A program made the position numbers and the translations under genes. This document shows positions 28,770-37,359 of a stretch of 51,894 nt of DNA, piece after piece. Below the pieces are notes generated by a model that was not told the DNA's origin, did not search any database, and worked only from the letters and a program-made list of their open reading frames with translations. The DNA is from Myxococcota bacterium (GTDB lineage Bacteria; Myxococcota_A; Polyangia; JAAYKL01). Position 1 is the stretch's first letter. The number at the start of each line of letters is the position of its first letter. The stretch lies in NCBI GenBank assembly GCA_028278265.1, contig JANQET010000315.1:1-51894 (forward strand), given 5' to 3'.

Positions 28770-29662
28770 TGAATCCCCTGATCCCACCGCCGGTGCACGC
28801 CGACGAAACCGTGACCGTGGTCGCCCCGGCCGGGCCAATCGAAGCGACGGCGCTGTCCCCCGGGCTGACCTGGCTGAAGACCCATCACCCGGTTGCCGAG
28901 GCACCTCACCTGTTGTCGCGGGACGGTTACCTGGCAGGCTCGGATGACCAGCGCAGCACCGCTCTGCAGCAGGCGCTCGATTCCTCGGAGGTCCGGGCGG
29001 TGATCGCGGCGCGCGGCGGGTACGGCACGACGCGGATTCTCGATCGGGTGCAGTGGGAGGGGCTGAGGAGCTCACCGAAATGGCTGGTGGGCAGCTCGGA
29101 CTTTACGGCAGTGCTGATGCAGCTGTGGGATCGGTTTCGGCTGTTGTCGATTCACGGTCCGATGATCGCCCGGTACGACCCGTCAAAAAAAGGGGATTTC
29201 GAATCGGGGATCGATCTTCTCGCCGGCCGAAAGTGGCGTCCTCCGACGGATCTTCAACCGCGCTCGCCGGGTCGGAGCAGCGGCCCGCTCATCGGCGGCA
29301 ACTTGACCGTCCTGGCCCATCTGTGCGGAACCCTATCCCCCGAGTGTTTGGCCGGGGCGATTCTGTTCATCGAGGACGTTGGCGAGGCACCGTACCGGCT
29401 GGACCGCTGTCTCATCCAACTCCACCGGTGCGGATGGTTGCGGCAGCTCGGGGGCGTCGTGCTCGGCCAGTGGACGAACTGCCTGCCCGGTCCGGACAGT
29501 GTGACCGCCGAAGAGGCAGTGCTGTGCAACATCCAACCGCTGGGGATTCCGGTGGCCGCCAACTATCCCGCGGCCCACGGGGCCCGTAACTATCCCTTTG
29601 TACACGGCGCCGAGGTGGTGCTCCGTGTCGATGCGTCCCGGGCGGAGTTAACACCCGTCTAG
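28769..29662 (+). CDS. LD-carboxypeptidase, peptidase family S66
   Basis: A 297-aa serine peptidase of the LdcA/MccF fold that removes the terminal D-Ala from murein tetrapeptides. The nucleophile is Ser110 in VGSSDFTAV (family GxSDxT). The acid is in FIEDVGEAPYRLDR (Glu202 or Glu206), and the general base is His270 in YPAAHGARNYPF. GGNLTVLAHLCGT is the family's central strand. AARGGYGTTRIL precedes the nucleophile elbow, as usual. No signal peptide, so cytoplasmic. Its last 15 bases overlap the end of the convergent hydrogenase-protease gene. Confidence 0.9.
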   Translation: MNPLIPPPVHADETVTVVAPAGPIEATALSPGLTWLKTHHPVAEAPHLLSRDGYLAGSDDQRSTALQQALDSSEVRAVIAARGGYGTTRILDRVQWEGLRSSPKWLVGSSDFTAVLMQLWDRFRLLSIHGPMIARYDPSKKGDFESGIDLLAGRKWRPPTDLQPRSPGRSSGPLIGGNLTVLAHLCGTLSPECLAGAILFIEDVGEAPYRLDRCLIQLHRCGWLRQLGGVVLGQWTNCLPGPDSVTAEEAVLCNIQPLGIPVAANYPAAHGARNYPFVHGAEVVLRVDASRAELTPV

Positions 29663-30106
29663 CAACGACTCGACTGCGGAAACCACCGCGGGCAGGGCCG
29701 CCGCGACGGCCGGCGTCAGTGTTTCACTGAACTCGGTCAACTCTTGTGCTTCAATCCCGATGACGACCACCTCGTGGGGCATCTTGCCGGGAAACAGGCG
29801 CTGCCCCAGGGCCAGTACGGTGGGTAAATCGGCCTCGTGGGCGCTGCCCAGGTGGGCCGACTTGGTGAAGGCCTCACCGGTCAGTTGGTGCACGGTCCCC
29901 GGGGGCGCACCGGTGACCATCGCGTCCAGCAAAATAACCCGTTGATACCCGCCGATGTAGTCCAGCAGGGCGATTCCCGCGGTCCCCAGTTCGAGCACGT
30001 CGATCCGGTCGGCGGACAATTGGCGTTGAATCTCCCGCGCCGCAACCACCCCGACCCCGTCATCGGTCAGGATGGTGCTGCCGATACCGACCACCAGTGT
30101 TTTCAT
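29648..30106 (-). CDS. Hydrogenase maturation protease
   Basis: 152 aa from the ATG at 30106, which overlaps the stop of the large subunit (ATGA). It belongs to the HyaD/HycI/FrhD peptidase family, which clips the C-terminal tail of the [NiFe] large subunit after nickel is inserted. Seen: GIGSTILTDDGVG (the family has GIGN here; Asn is Ser), Asp61 in VILLDAMVTG, and His90 in GSAHEADLPTVL, giving the nickel-sensing Asp/Glu-Asp-His set. The last gene of the four-gene operon. Its substrate is evidently the neighbouring large subunit, which has a 27-residue tail after the last metal ligand. Confidence 0.92.
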   Translation of the reverse strand: MKTLVVGIGSTILTDDGVGVVAAREIQRQLSADRIDVLELGTAGIALLDYIGGYQRVILLDAMVTGAPPGTVHQLTGEAFTKSAHLGSAHEADLPTVLALGQRLFPGKMPHEVVVIGIEAQELTEFSETLTPAVAAALPAVVSAVESLLDGC

Positions 30107-31569
30107 GTTCCGTCCCGGCGCAGTCGGTGCAACGGTTTGCCGTGCTGGTAGAGGGTCAGTTCCAGGGCCATCTTTCCGGGTAGAGCGTGGGTGGCGCAGG
30201 CCAGGCACGGGTCGTAGGCGCGAAAGGCCATCTCCACCCGGTTGAGCAGGTCGTCGGAAATTTCACCCCCGTCGATGAGGATTTTGGCCGTATTCTTCAC
30301 CGAGAGGTTAATCGCCGCGTTGTTCTGAGCGGTGGCCACGATGAGATTGACCGCAGTGACAATGCCCCGTGCGTCGGTCCGATAGTGGTGGTAGAGAGTT
30401 CCCCGCGGCGCTTCGACCACGCCGACCCCTTCTTTGGGTGTGTTACTGGGGACGGTACGCACATGGGTGTCGAGAACCTCCTCGTCCACTGCCAACTCGA
30501 CCACCCGCTCGGCAGCGTACAGGCACTCGATCAGCCGGGCCCAGTGATAGGCCATGGTCTGGTGCACCGGCCGGTGACCGAAGTGCACGAAGAAGCGTTC
30601 GTAGGCACTTTGGGCATTGGGAGTGGCCATCCCGTCGGCTACGTTGAGCCTGGCCAGGGCGTTGACCCGAAAGACGCCGCTCGCAGGTCCATCGGTGAGC
30701 CCTTGCCAGCCCACGTTCTTCAGATAGGGCAGCTTGAGGTAGGACCAGGGCACCACCTTTTCAGCAAGATGATCGAGATACCCGTCGGCACTGAATTCGG
30801 CCACCTGCTCGCCCGCCGGATCGACGACCCGCACGGTGCCGTCGTAAAAATTGACCCGCCCCTGCTCGTCAACCAGACCCGCGTAGTGGGTGTTGAGGGC
30901 AAAGGCCTCGTCGTGAAACAAATCGGTGTTTTGGGGATCGACCAAAATTTTACTTTCAAAAATGTCCAACGCCTGCGCGGCAAATCTGGCCAAGCTCCGG
31001 GCCATCGATTCGATTTCGCCGCGCTCCTCCCCTGTGATCGGCTTGGCCATCCCTCCGGCCAGAGCGGCGACCGGGTGAATCGGATGTCCCGCGATGATGC
31101 CCTGTATCTTTTGGGCGTATCCCCGATGCCGCAGCACTTCCCGTCCCAAATCGAGGCCGGCTGTCTTGATTAGCCCCAGCAGGTTGCGTTCGGCCTTGGG
31201 GGCTGCCGAGCCGGGGATGAAGTCCGGGGCGGCCAAGGCGAAAAAGTGCAACAGGTGACTGTGGGCCAGATGGGCGCAGAGGTAGAGCTCGCGCAATTTT
31301 TTCGCTGCCCCTGGGATGGTGACCCCGTACACCGCGTCACAGGCTTTGGCCGAGGCCATGTGGTGAGCGCCGGGGCACACGCCGCAAATCTTGGGCATGA
31401 TGCGGGGGAGCTCCTCCACCGGACGCCCGACGCAGAAGTTCTCGAATCCCCGCAACTCCACCACCTGCAGGTAAGCGTCTTGGACCTGACCCCGGTCGTC
31501 GAGCAGGATATCGATTTTGCCGTGACCCTCGAGCCGGGTGATCGGCGATATGGTGATTGTCTTTGTCAC
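30103..31569 (-). CDS. [NiFe] hydrogenase large subunit, group 3 (MvhA-like)
   Basis: 488 aa, GTG start overlapping the small-subunit stop (GTGA). It carries the NiFe(CN)2CO site. N-terminal ligands Cys62 and Cys65 in KICGVCPGAHHMASAK, C-terminal ligands Cys455 and Cys458 in DPCLACATH, with the family's Glu in TRLEGHGKI near residue 14. After His461 there are 27 more residues, the tail to be removed by the adjacent protease. Length and motifs fit the group 3 cytoplasmic family (MvhA, FrhA, HoxH). Together with the HdrA-MvhD fusion it fits subgroup 3c, hydrogenases that feed Hdr. No signal or membrane anchor. Direction in vivo cannot be read. Confidence 0.94.
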   Translation of the reverse strand: MTKTITISPITRLEGHGKIDILLDDRGQVQDAYLQVVELRGFENFCVGRPVEELPRIMPKICGVCPGAHHMASAKACDAVYGVTIPGAAKKLRELYLCAHLAHSHLLHFFALAAPDFIPGSAAPKAERNLLGLIKTAGLDLGREVLRHRGYAQKIQGIIAGHPIHPVAALAGGMAKPITGEERGEIESMARSLARFAAQALDIFESKILVDPQNTDLFHDEAFALNTHYAGLVDEQGRVNFYDGTVRVVDPAGEQVAEFSADGYLDHLAEKVVPWSYLKLPYLKNVGWQGLTDGPASGVFRVNALARLNVADGMATPNAQSAYERFFVHFGHRPVHQTMAYHWARLIECLYAAERVVELAVDEEVLDTHVRTVPSNTPKEGVGVVEAPRGTLYHHYRTDARGIVTAVNLIVATAQNNAAINLSVKNTAKILIDGGEISDDLLNRVEMAFRAYDPCLACATHALPGKMALELTLYQHGKPLHRLRRDGT

Positions 31570-32579
31570 GGCGAATCCTTTTTGGGTTTGTCGTTCATCC
31601 CCTGGTTGATGATCGCTTTGGGCAGGCCGAATCGGTAGAACGTGCCGGCCGGATCGACGATGCTCTTGACGGTTTTTTTCATCTGGTGGGGTGCCACATC
31701 GTTTTCATTGGCCTCCCCGGCCAGGGTGCCGATGGCGGAGAGCGCCTCGGCGCCGGAATCGAGCATCTCGGCGGTAGGTCCGAAACAGCCGCGACACGGC
31801 ATGTTCGCTTCAATGCAGGTGGCCGAGCAACCCCCGCGGGTGGCTATCCCCAAACAGAGCAGGCCCTGGTCCAGAAAACAACGGGAAGGATCGGCGGTGA
31901 TTTCATGGGGACGGACGATTCGGGCCATCCGCTCGGCGGTTCGCGTCTCGGCCCTGGGACAGGAGTCGCAGAGCGCTTTGTCCGAAGCCAGTACCGTTTG
32001 GGGTGGTGGCAGGCTTCCCGATTGGGCAAACCGGGCCACCGCGTCAAACAACTCACCCACCCGCTCCCCCGGTGGCGGACAGCCCGGCGCAAAGAGATCC
32101 ACCTCGACCACCTGATTGAGGCTGCTGACGGTCTCCCACAGGGCGGGCAGGGTCAGCGTCTGGCCATCGATCGTGCACTCGGTTTGGGGCCGTATCTCTT
32201 CGGCGTTGTCGGTCGATGGGGTATCCCGGTACACTGTTTCAATCAGTTGTGTCTTGGGGGCCAGGTTGGCCAGACCTGGAATGCCGCCGAAGCAGGCACA
32301 GGATCCGAAGGCGACCAGTACTTTGCACTTGGCGGCGAACAGCTCGGCGTCCTCTCGTTGTTCAGCGGTGCGCACGGCGCCGTTGAACAGGCCGATGTCC
32401 ACGCTGTTGTCCGGTCGGGCGGCCAGATCTGAACGCTTGAAATCGAGGGCCACCGGCCAATAGACGATTTCCGCCAGCTCGGCCAGGGCCAGCACCCGCT
32501 CCTCCATGTCGAGGATGGAGACGTCACAGCCCCCGCAGGCGGCGGCCCAGCTCACGGCAAGGGTTACCTTTTCAGCCAT
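31566..32579 (-). CDS. [NiFe] hydrogenase small subunit, group 3 (MvhG-like)
   Basis: 337 aa. The proximal [4Fe-4S] ligands are Cys15 and Cys18 (AAACGGCDVS), Cys94 (GSCACFGG) and Cys167 (APGCPPPG). The C-terminal half has the remaining Cys for two further clusters: CDSCPRAE, RCFLDQGLLCLG, GCSATCIEANMPCRGC. There is no Tat signal, as expected for a cytoplasmic group 3 enzyme. GAGGAGGCTTTAG precedes the ATG, 11 bases after the HdrA-MvhD stop. It passes electrons from the large subunit to the MvhD part of the fusion protein. Confidence 0.93.
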   Translation of the reverse strand: MAEKVTLAVSWAAACGGCDVSILDMEERVLALAELAEIVYWPVALDFKRSDLAARPDNSVDIGLFNGAVRTAEQREDAELFAAKCKVLVAFGSCACFGGIPGLANLAPKTQLIETVYRDTPSTDNAEEIRPQTECTIDGQTLTLPALWETVSSLNQVVEVDLFAPGCPPPGERVGELFDAVARFAQSGSLPPPQTVLASDKALCDSCPRAETRTAERMARIVRPHEITADPSRCFLDQGLLCLGIATRGGCSATCIEANMPCRGCFGPTAEMLDSGAEALSAIGTLAGEANENDVAPHQMKKTVKSIVDPAGTFYRFGLPKAIINQGMNDKPKKDSP

Positions 32580-32590
32580 CTAAAGCCTCC

Positions 32591-34996
32591 TCATCCCACC
32601 GTCGCTTCCGCCGATGCGGTGCCCATCGGGTTGGGGCCCAACTCTTTGAGCGTGGCGGTCATTTTGGTCAGGGTTTCCACGAGCTTGGCCTGCATCGGCG
32701 CGCCGATATACTCGAAGCGCAACCGGCTCTGACTCAGCCCCAGCTGGCCGAGCAGGGCCCGCGCCAGTTCGATTCGTTTGTCGGCGACGAAGTTGCCCCA
32801 CAGGTGGTGGCAGCTCCGTTCGGGACAGCCGGCGACGAGGATGCCGTCGACCCCCAATTTGAACATTTGCAGCAATAGCGCCGTGTTCACCGAGCTCGAG
32901 CATCGCACCCGCACGGCCCGATAGTTGACCGGTGCGTCTTTGCGGTGAATTCCGGCAAAATCGGCGGCGCTGTACGAGCACCAGTAACAGAGCAGGGCGA
33001 GGATTTTGGGGTCTTGCGGGTTGGCGTTGGCAAAGGCCACGTCGGCCTGGGCCAAGAGTTGTTCGTCGGTGAAGTTGCACAACTCGGCCGAGTGGGCCGG
33101 GCAGGCCGCCGCGCAAAACCCGCAGGTCTGACAAAAGGCCGGATCGCTGATCGCCCCGGTCTCCGTCATGCGAATCGCTCCGTGGGGGCAAACGGTTTCG
33201 CAAATGCGGCATTTGGCGCACCGCTCCGGGTGGATCCGGCTGGCATGTTTGAGGGGAGTAACGGTCCCCTCCTGCAGTGCGGGCAAGGCCCTCATCGCCG
33301 CAGCGCTCCCCTGCTCGCAGGCCTGTTGAATGACCTTGGGGCCGCTGCCCGCACCCACCACGTAGACCCGGTCGACCAGCGATTCGGTCGGTCGGAACAG
33401 CCGGGGTTGGTTCTCCACCGGATAACCGTGCCGATCGGTCATTACCCCGAACATGCGGTACAGCTCACCTGCTCCGCCGGCCGGGGTTTGCGCTGCGGCG
33501 AGCACCACCAGATCCGCGTCCAGGGTGCTGGGCTCTCCCTGGGGTTCATCTTCGTCATCCACGCAGGACGCGACGGTCAGCTCGAGGGAGTCGTCATCGG
33601 TGGCCTTGATCCCGGTCACCTCCCCTCGGGCGAACTCGACACCGGAGAACTTGAGCTTCTGGTAAAGGGCTTCCAGGGCCCGATCGTAGGTCCGCATGTC
33701 CCGATAGTAGACCACCTGGGGTTCCGCCATCGGTTGGGCCACCAGCAGGCGATCGACCTGCTTGGCCGTCACCGCACAACAGGTTTTGGAACAATAAGGC
33801 ACGCCGGACCCTTCTTTATCGGGCCCGGCACGGGAGCCGGCGCACTGCACAAAGACCACGGTTTCGGGCTCCTCCCCGTCTGAGGGTCGCACCACGCCCC
33901 GGTCCATCAGCCGCTCGAACTCGAGGCTGGTCACCACGTTGGGGTGTTGTTTCGAGTATTCATCCTGCCCGGAGAGATCCAGCGGGTCGAATCCGGTGGC
34001 CAGGAACACGGCGCCGAACGCCTGGGTCTGTTCGGTGGCCGCAGCCCCCAGATTGATCGCCTGGGTCGGGCACACCGGCACGCAATCCCCACACATGGTG
34101 CAGGCCTGTTGATCGATGGTGTGGACATCGGGCAGGGCCCGCTCGAAATCCTTGTCGATCGCCTTTCGCTTGGAAAATCCGCAGTCGAAGCGGCGGATGG
34201 TGCTCTCCGGACACGCTTCGGCGCACGCGCGGCAGGCCAGGCACAAATCCGGATCGACGAAGGCCGCCGCCGAGCGCAGGGTCACGTTGAAGTTGCCGTC
34301 CGCTCGCTCGACCCCGGTGACGGTGGTTCCGGTGAGGGTGGTGATGGTGTCGGAGAGCAGCGCTCCTTTTGCCTGCACCGGACCGACGCAGGAGCCGTCA
34401 CAGACCGAGGGCCAACCCTCGGTTTGAAAGATCCGCGGAAACTGGCACAAGTGGCCCCCGAGATATGAATTCTGTTCGACCAGGGTCACTTCGATGCCGG
34501 CCGCGTCGAGATCCCGAGCCGTCTGCAAACCGGCCGGCCCACCGCCGACCACCAGTGCCCGACGGGCGATCGGCACCTCCGTCGGTGCGGCCTCGCTGGT
34601 TTTCAAGCGCGCGTGAGCCATGGTCAGCAGATCGATTGCCTTGCCCGTGGCAGCGTCCCCGTCCGTGTGCTGCCAGGCGCACTGCTCGCGAATGTTGGCC
34701 ACTTCCAACAGGTCGGGACAGAGTCCCAGCCCCTGCATCAGATGGGTCAACCGTTCCTCGGGGAACTTGAGCGCCGAGCGGGGAGAGCACCCGGCAAAGA
34801 GCATCCGATCACATCCCTGCTCGACGAGTTTGCCGAGCGCAGCGCCGAGGCCCTGTTCGGTGCACAACAGATCCGCCTGATCGGCGAATCGCACCCCGTG
34901 AAGTTGCCTCGCGTGTTCGACGAGATCAGGGGTCCTCACGTGATTGGAGACCAGTCCTTTGCAGTCACAGACAAAGACACCGATACCGAATGCCAC
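32591..34996 (-). CDS. HdrA-MvhD fusion (heterodisulfide-reductase-type electron carrier)
   Basis: 801 aa, GTG start after GAGGAGGTGA. Residues 1-135 are the HdrA N-terminal part (VFVCDCKG, FAGCSPR). Residues 146-560 hold the FAD domain: VVGGGPAGL at 149-157, GGHLCQFPR, the PYCSKTCCAVTAKQ Cys set (401-407), and VYVVGAGSGPK. Inside it and after it are four ferredoxin-type Cys clusters, near 252-262, 299-309, 593-603 and 622-632. From 664 to the end is a full MvhD/FlpD domain, with Cys in LLCYWCSY, VRVRCSSS and AGCPERSCHH. In methanogens and sulfate reducers HdrA bifurcates electrons between HdrBC and ferredoxin. Here it is fused to the hydrogenase linker, so it probably moves electrons from H2 to a partner not encoded in this window. 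Confidence 0.93.
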   Translation of the reverse strand: MAFGIGVFVCDCKGLVSNHVRTPDLVEHARQLHGVRFADQADLLCTEQGLGAALGKLVEQGCDRMLFAGCSPRSALKFPEERLTHLMQGLGLCPDLLEVANIREQCAWQHTDGDAATGKAIDLLTMAHARLKTSEAAPTEVPIARRALVVGGGPAGLQTARDLDAAGIEVTLVEQNSYLGGHLCQFPRIFQTEGWPSVCDGSCVGPVQAKGALLSDTITTLTGTTVTGVERADGNFNVTLRSAAAFVDPDLCLACRACAEACPESTIRRFDCGFSKRKAIDKDFERALPDVHTIDQQACTMCGDCVPVCPTQAINLGAAATEQTQAFGAVFLATGFDPLDLSGQDEYSKQHPNVVTSLEFERLMDRGVVRPSDGEEPETVVFVQCAGSRAGPDKEGSGVPYCSKTCCAVTAKQVDRLLVAQPMAEPQVVYYRDMRTYDRALEALYQKLKFSGVEFARGEVTGIKATDDDSLELTVASCVDDEDEPQGEPSTLDADLVVLAAAQTPAGGAGELYRMFGVMTDRHGYPVENQPRLFRPTESLVDRVYVVGAGSGPKVIQQACEQGSAAAMRALPALQEGTVTPLKHASRIHPERCAKCRICETVCPHGAIRMTETGAISDPAFCQTCGFCAAACPAHSAELCNFTDEQLLAQADVAFANANPQDPKILALLCYWCSYSAADFAGIHRKDAPVNYRAVRVRCSSSVNTALLLQMFKLGVDGILVAGCPERSCHHLWGNFVADKRIELARALLGQLGLSQSRLRFEYIGAPMQAKLVETLTKMTATLKELGPNPMGTASAEATVG

Positions 34997-35050
34997 GAAT
35001 CACCTCCTCGCTGTGTCCGTCGAACGCTGGTTGTAAGTAAATAGAATTTA

Positions 35051-35596
35051 TCAGTCGTTTAAGAGCGCGTAAAGCCGGTTCGTGGTTTGCCAGTTTCTCG
35101 TGGTGGCGGACAGTCCCAGCTTGCGCTCGAAAAATTGGTTGCTCAACTTGGTGCGCCCATACCCGTTGGGGCAGTGAACATAAACCGCCAACGGGCTCGG
35201 TCCCGGGGCGAACTCATCCGGGCGGTACGCGGTGGCATCGATGGTGGCCAGTGCCCCGGGACCCGCTTTTTTCGAGATAAAAGTGACGTACAGGCTCTTG
35301 GGATCGGCGCCCCGGTCGACGAACGGATTGCCATCGACAATCGCTGCGAACTGGGCCACCGATCGGACGATTACGTCCACGTCCGGGTAGCCGAACGATT
35401 GGTCGATCGCTTCGCTGAGCAGGGGGCCGAGCTTTGCTTGAGGGGTGTCCGTGCAAAGGACGATATTGCCGCTTTGCAGATAGGTTTTGATGTTCAGGAA
35501 TCCCAGCGAGGAACAGAGATTCACGAGCTCGGTCATCTTGATTTTCCGTTTGCCGGTCACGTTGATCCCGCGCAGCAGACAGGCAAATCGAGCCAT
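35051..35596 (-). CDS. DUF1697 family protein
   Basis: A 181-aa soluble protein matching DUF1697: FACLLRGINVTGKRKIKMTE at the N-terminus, then LGFLNIKTYLQSGNIVL, FGYPDVDVIVRSVAQFAAIV, and the C-terminal YGRTKLSNQFFERKLGLSAT followed by TRNWQTTNRL. The family is widespread and of unknown function. GAGGAGGGACGCT precedes the ATG. It is on the same strand as the hydrogenase operon, which starts about 54 bases further on, so read-through is possible. That gap includes TATTTA, which may be a -10 element for the hydrogenase genes. Confidence 0.9.
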   Translation of the reverse strand: MARFACLLRGINVTGKRKIKMTELVNLCSSLGFLNIKTYLQSGNIVLCTDTPQAKLGPLLSEAIDQSFGYPDVDVIVRSVAQFAAIVDGNPFVDRGADPKSLYVTFISKKAGPGALATIDATAYRPDEFAPGPSPLAVYVHCPNGYGRTKLSNQFFERKLGLSATTRNWQTTNRLYALLND

Positions 35597-35704
35597 AGCG
35601 TCCCTCCTCTGGCTGTCGTTAATCCTTAGTCGTCATACTGGTCAACTTTTGTCAAGTGTGCTACACCACAAGCGCTCACCGTCAGGGCCCGGCTCACATT
35701 CACC

Positions 35705-35745
35705 GCATGCGTTGCGTGCGGGGCAGTAACGCATGCAACGCATGC
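35705..35745. repeat. Imperfect 15-bp inverted repeat upstream of ffh
   Basis: Arms 35705-35719 and 35731-35745 pair over 15 positions with one G-T mismatch around an 11-base loop. Each arm begins with the palindrome GCATGC, and the right arm is also a 9-base tandem duplication of AACGCATGC. It ends 23 bases before the ffh start codon. There is no T-run, so it is not a typical terminator. A regulatory stem, an operator or a REP-like element are all possible. Confidence 0.6.
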
Positions 35746-35768
35746 AAAGTTACCGGAGTGATTGTTAA

Positions 35769-37355
35769 ATGTTCGAGACATTAACCAAGGGCTTTCGCAA
35801 AGCTCGCAATCGGTTCAGTGGCGTCGGAGAGATCGATGACAAGGTGATCGACAGCGCCATTCGCGATATTCGCCTCTCCCTCCTCGAAGCAGATGTTGAC
35901 CTGAAGTTGACCAAAGAGTTCTTGGCCCGCGTTCGCGAAAAAGCGATCGGGGAGGTGGTGCCGCTCTCGGCCAAGTCCAAGGGCAAAAAAGTCAAGATTT
36001 CGCCATCCGACGCGTTTGTAAAAATCTGCCAGGACGAATTGACCCAGATGATGGGACCGGTGGATACGGAGCTGTCGATGGCCCCCAAGGGCACCCCCAC
36101 CGGGGTGATGATGGTCGGTCTCAACGGTGTGGGTAAGACCACCTCGACCGCCAAGCTGGCCCGCCTGTTGGAGAAAAAGGGGCACAAACCCCTGTTGGTC
36201 GCCGCCGACGTCTATCGCCCGGCTGCGGTTGAGCAACTGCAGATCCTCGGCGATCGGTTGAACATTCCGGTCTACTCCAAACCCGGCAGCAAGGAGACGG
36301 TCAAGATTTGCGAAGAGGCGATGCGGGAGGCCCGGCAGCGGCGCCGCGACCTGGTGCTCTTCGACACGGCCGGACGCCAGACCGTGGACGAGCAGCTGAT
36401 GCAAGAGCTGTTTGACATCAAAAAGACGGTCAAGCCGAAAAATATCTTTCTGGTGGCCGACGCGATGATCGGTCAGGACGCGGTGAAGACCGCGCGGGAA
36501 TTTCACGAGCGGTTGAACCTGTCGGGGGTGTTGCTGACCAAGCTCGACGGTGATGCCCGCGGAGGTGCGGCCCTATCGATTAAAGAAGCCACCGGCGCGC
36601 CGATCAAATTTCTCGGTATGGGCGAGGCGCTGGACAAGCTCGAGGAGTTCCGTCCCGACGGCCTCGCGTCACGCATTCTGGGCATGGGCGATGTGGTCGG
36701 CTTGGTCAAAGATTTCGAGGAAGTGGTCGATACGGAGAAGGCCGAGCGGGACGCCAAGCGGATGCTCAAGGGCCAGCTGTCGATGACCGATTTTCTGGAG
36801 CAGATTCGGGCAATCAAAAAGATGGGCTCGTTGAGCGACCTGATGGAGAAGCTGCCCTTCTTTCCAGGCGGCATGCCCGATGATTTGAATGTGGATGATC
36901 GGGAGCTGGTCAAGATCGAGTCGATCATTCAATCGATGACCAAGAAAGAGCGGCTGGATGTGACCCTGTTCAACAAGCAGCCCAATCGGATCGAGCGGGT
37001 GGCCAAGGGGTCGGGGCGCGAAGTCAAGGACGTCAAAGGGCTGCTCGAACGATTCAACACGATGAAGGACATGATGGGCAACATCGGGGCCCAAGCCGGC
37101 TTGATGGGAAAAATTCCGGGGATGAAGCAGCTGGCGATGGCCAACAAGCTCAAGGGCCAGCTGGGGAGCGGGATGCCCGGAATGCCCGGCATGCCGGGAA
37201 GCCCGATGGAAGGACTGGGCCAGGAGATGCTGCAGGCAGCGGTGGCAAACCAGGGAGCCCCCGGCAGCAGAAAGATCAAGTCCGCCAGTAGCAAGGCGAA
37301 AGCCAAGGCCAAGCGGAAGCAGGCCAAGAAATCCCGCAAGAAGAGCCGGAGATAG
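35769..37355 (+). CDS. ffh: Signal recognition particle GTPase Ffh
   Basis: A 528-aa SRP54. N domain (1-90), then G domain with G1 GLNGVGKTTSTAK, the insert-box TKLDGDARGG (G4 TKLD), DTAGRQ (G3) and DVYRPAAVEQL. It then has the Met-rich M domain (about 330-440: SMTDFLEQIRAIKKMGSLSD, MKDMMGN) that binds signal sequences and 4.5S RNA. It delivers ribosomes making inner-membrane proteins to FtsY. It is longer than the usual 450 residues: after residue 440 comes a Gly/Met/Pro stretch (GMPGMPGMPGSPM) and a final Lys/Arg tail (KAKAKAKRKQAKKSRKKSRR). The ATG is near a weak ribosome site. An SRP RNA gene was not found nearby. The next gene starts 4 bases after the stop. Confidence 0.96.
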   Translation: MFETLTKGFRKARNRFSGVGEIDDKVIDSAIRDIRLSLLEADVDLKLTKEFLARVREKAIGEVVPLSAKSKGKKVKISPSDAFVKICQDELTQMMGPVDTELSMAPKGTPTGVMMVGLNGVGKTTSTAKLARLLEKKGHKPLLVAADVYRPAAVEQLQILGDRLNIPVYSKPGSKETVKICEEAMREARQRRRDLVLFDTAGRQTVDEQLMQELFDIKKTVKPKNIFLVADAMIGQDAVKTAREFHERLNLSGVLLTKLDGDARGGAALSIKEATGAPIKFLGMGEALDKLEEFRPDGLASRILGMGDVVGLVKDFEEVVDTEKAERDAKRMLKGQLSMTDFLEQIRAIKKMGSLSDLMEKLPFFPGGMPDDLNVDDRELVKIESIIQSMTKKERLDVTLFNKQPNRIERVAKGSGREVKDVKGLLERFNTMKDMMGNIGAQAGLMGKIPGMKQLAMANKLKGQLGSGMPGMPGMPGSPMEGLGQEMLQAAVANQGAPGSRKIKSASSKAKAKAKRKQAKKSRKKSRR

Positions 37356-37359
37356 GGCG

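Noticed and set aside
30103-32579. Bidirectional NAD-linked hydrogenase (Hox type)
   Set aside because: No NAD-binding diaphorase (HoxF/HoxU) is present; the fused HdrA-MvhD protein points to an Hdr-linked group.
35597-35768. SRP RNA gene beside ffh
   Set aside because: The conserved GGTCAGGTCC / GGAAGGAAGC loop of 4.5S RNA is not present.
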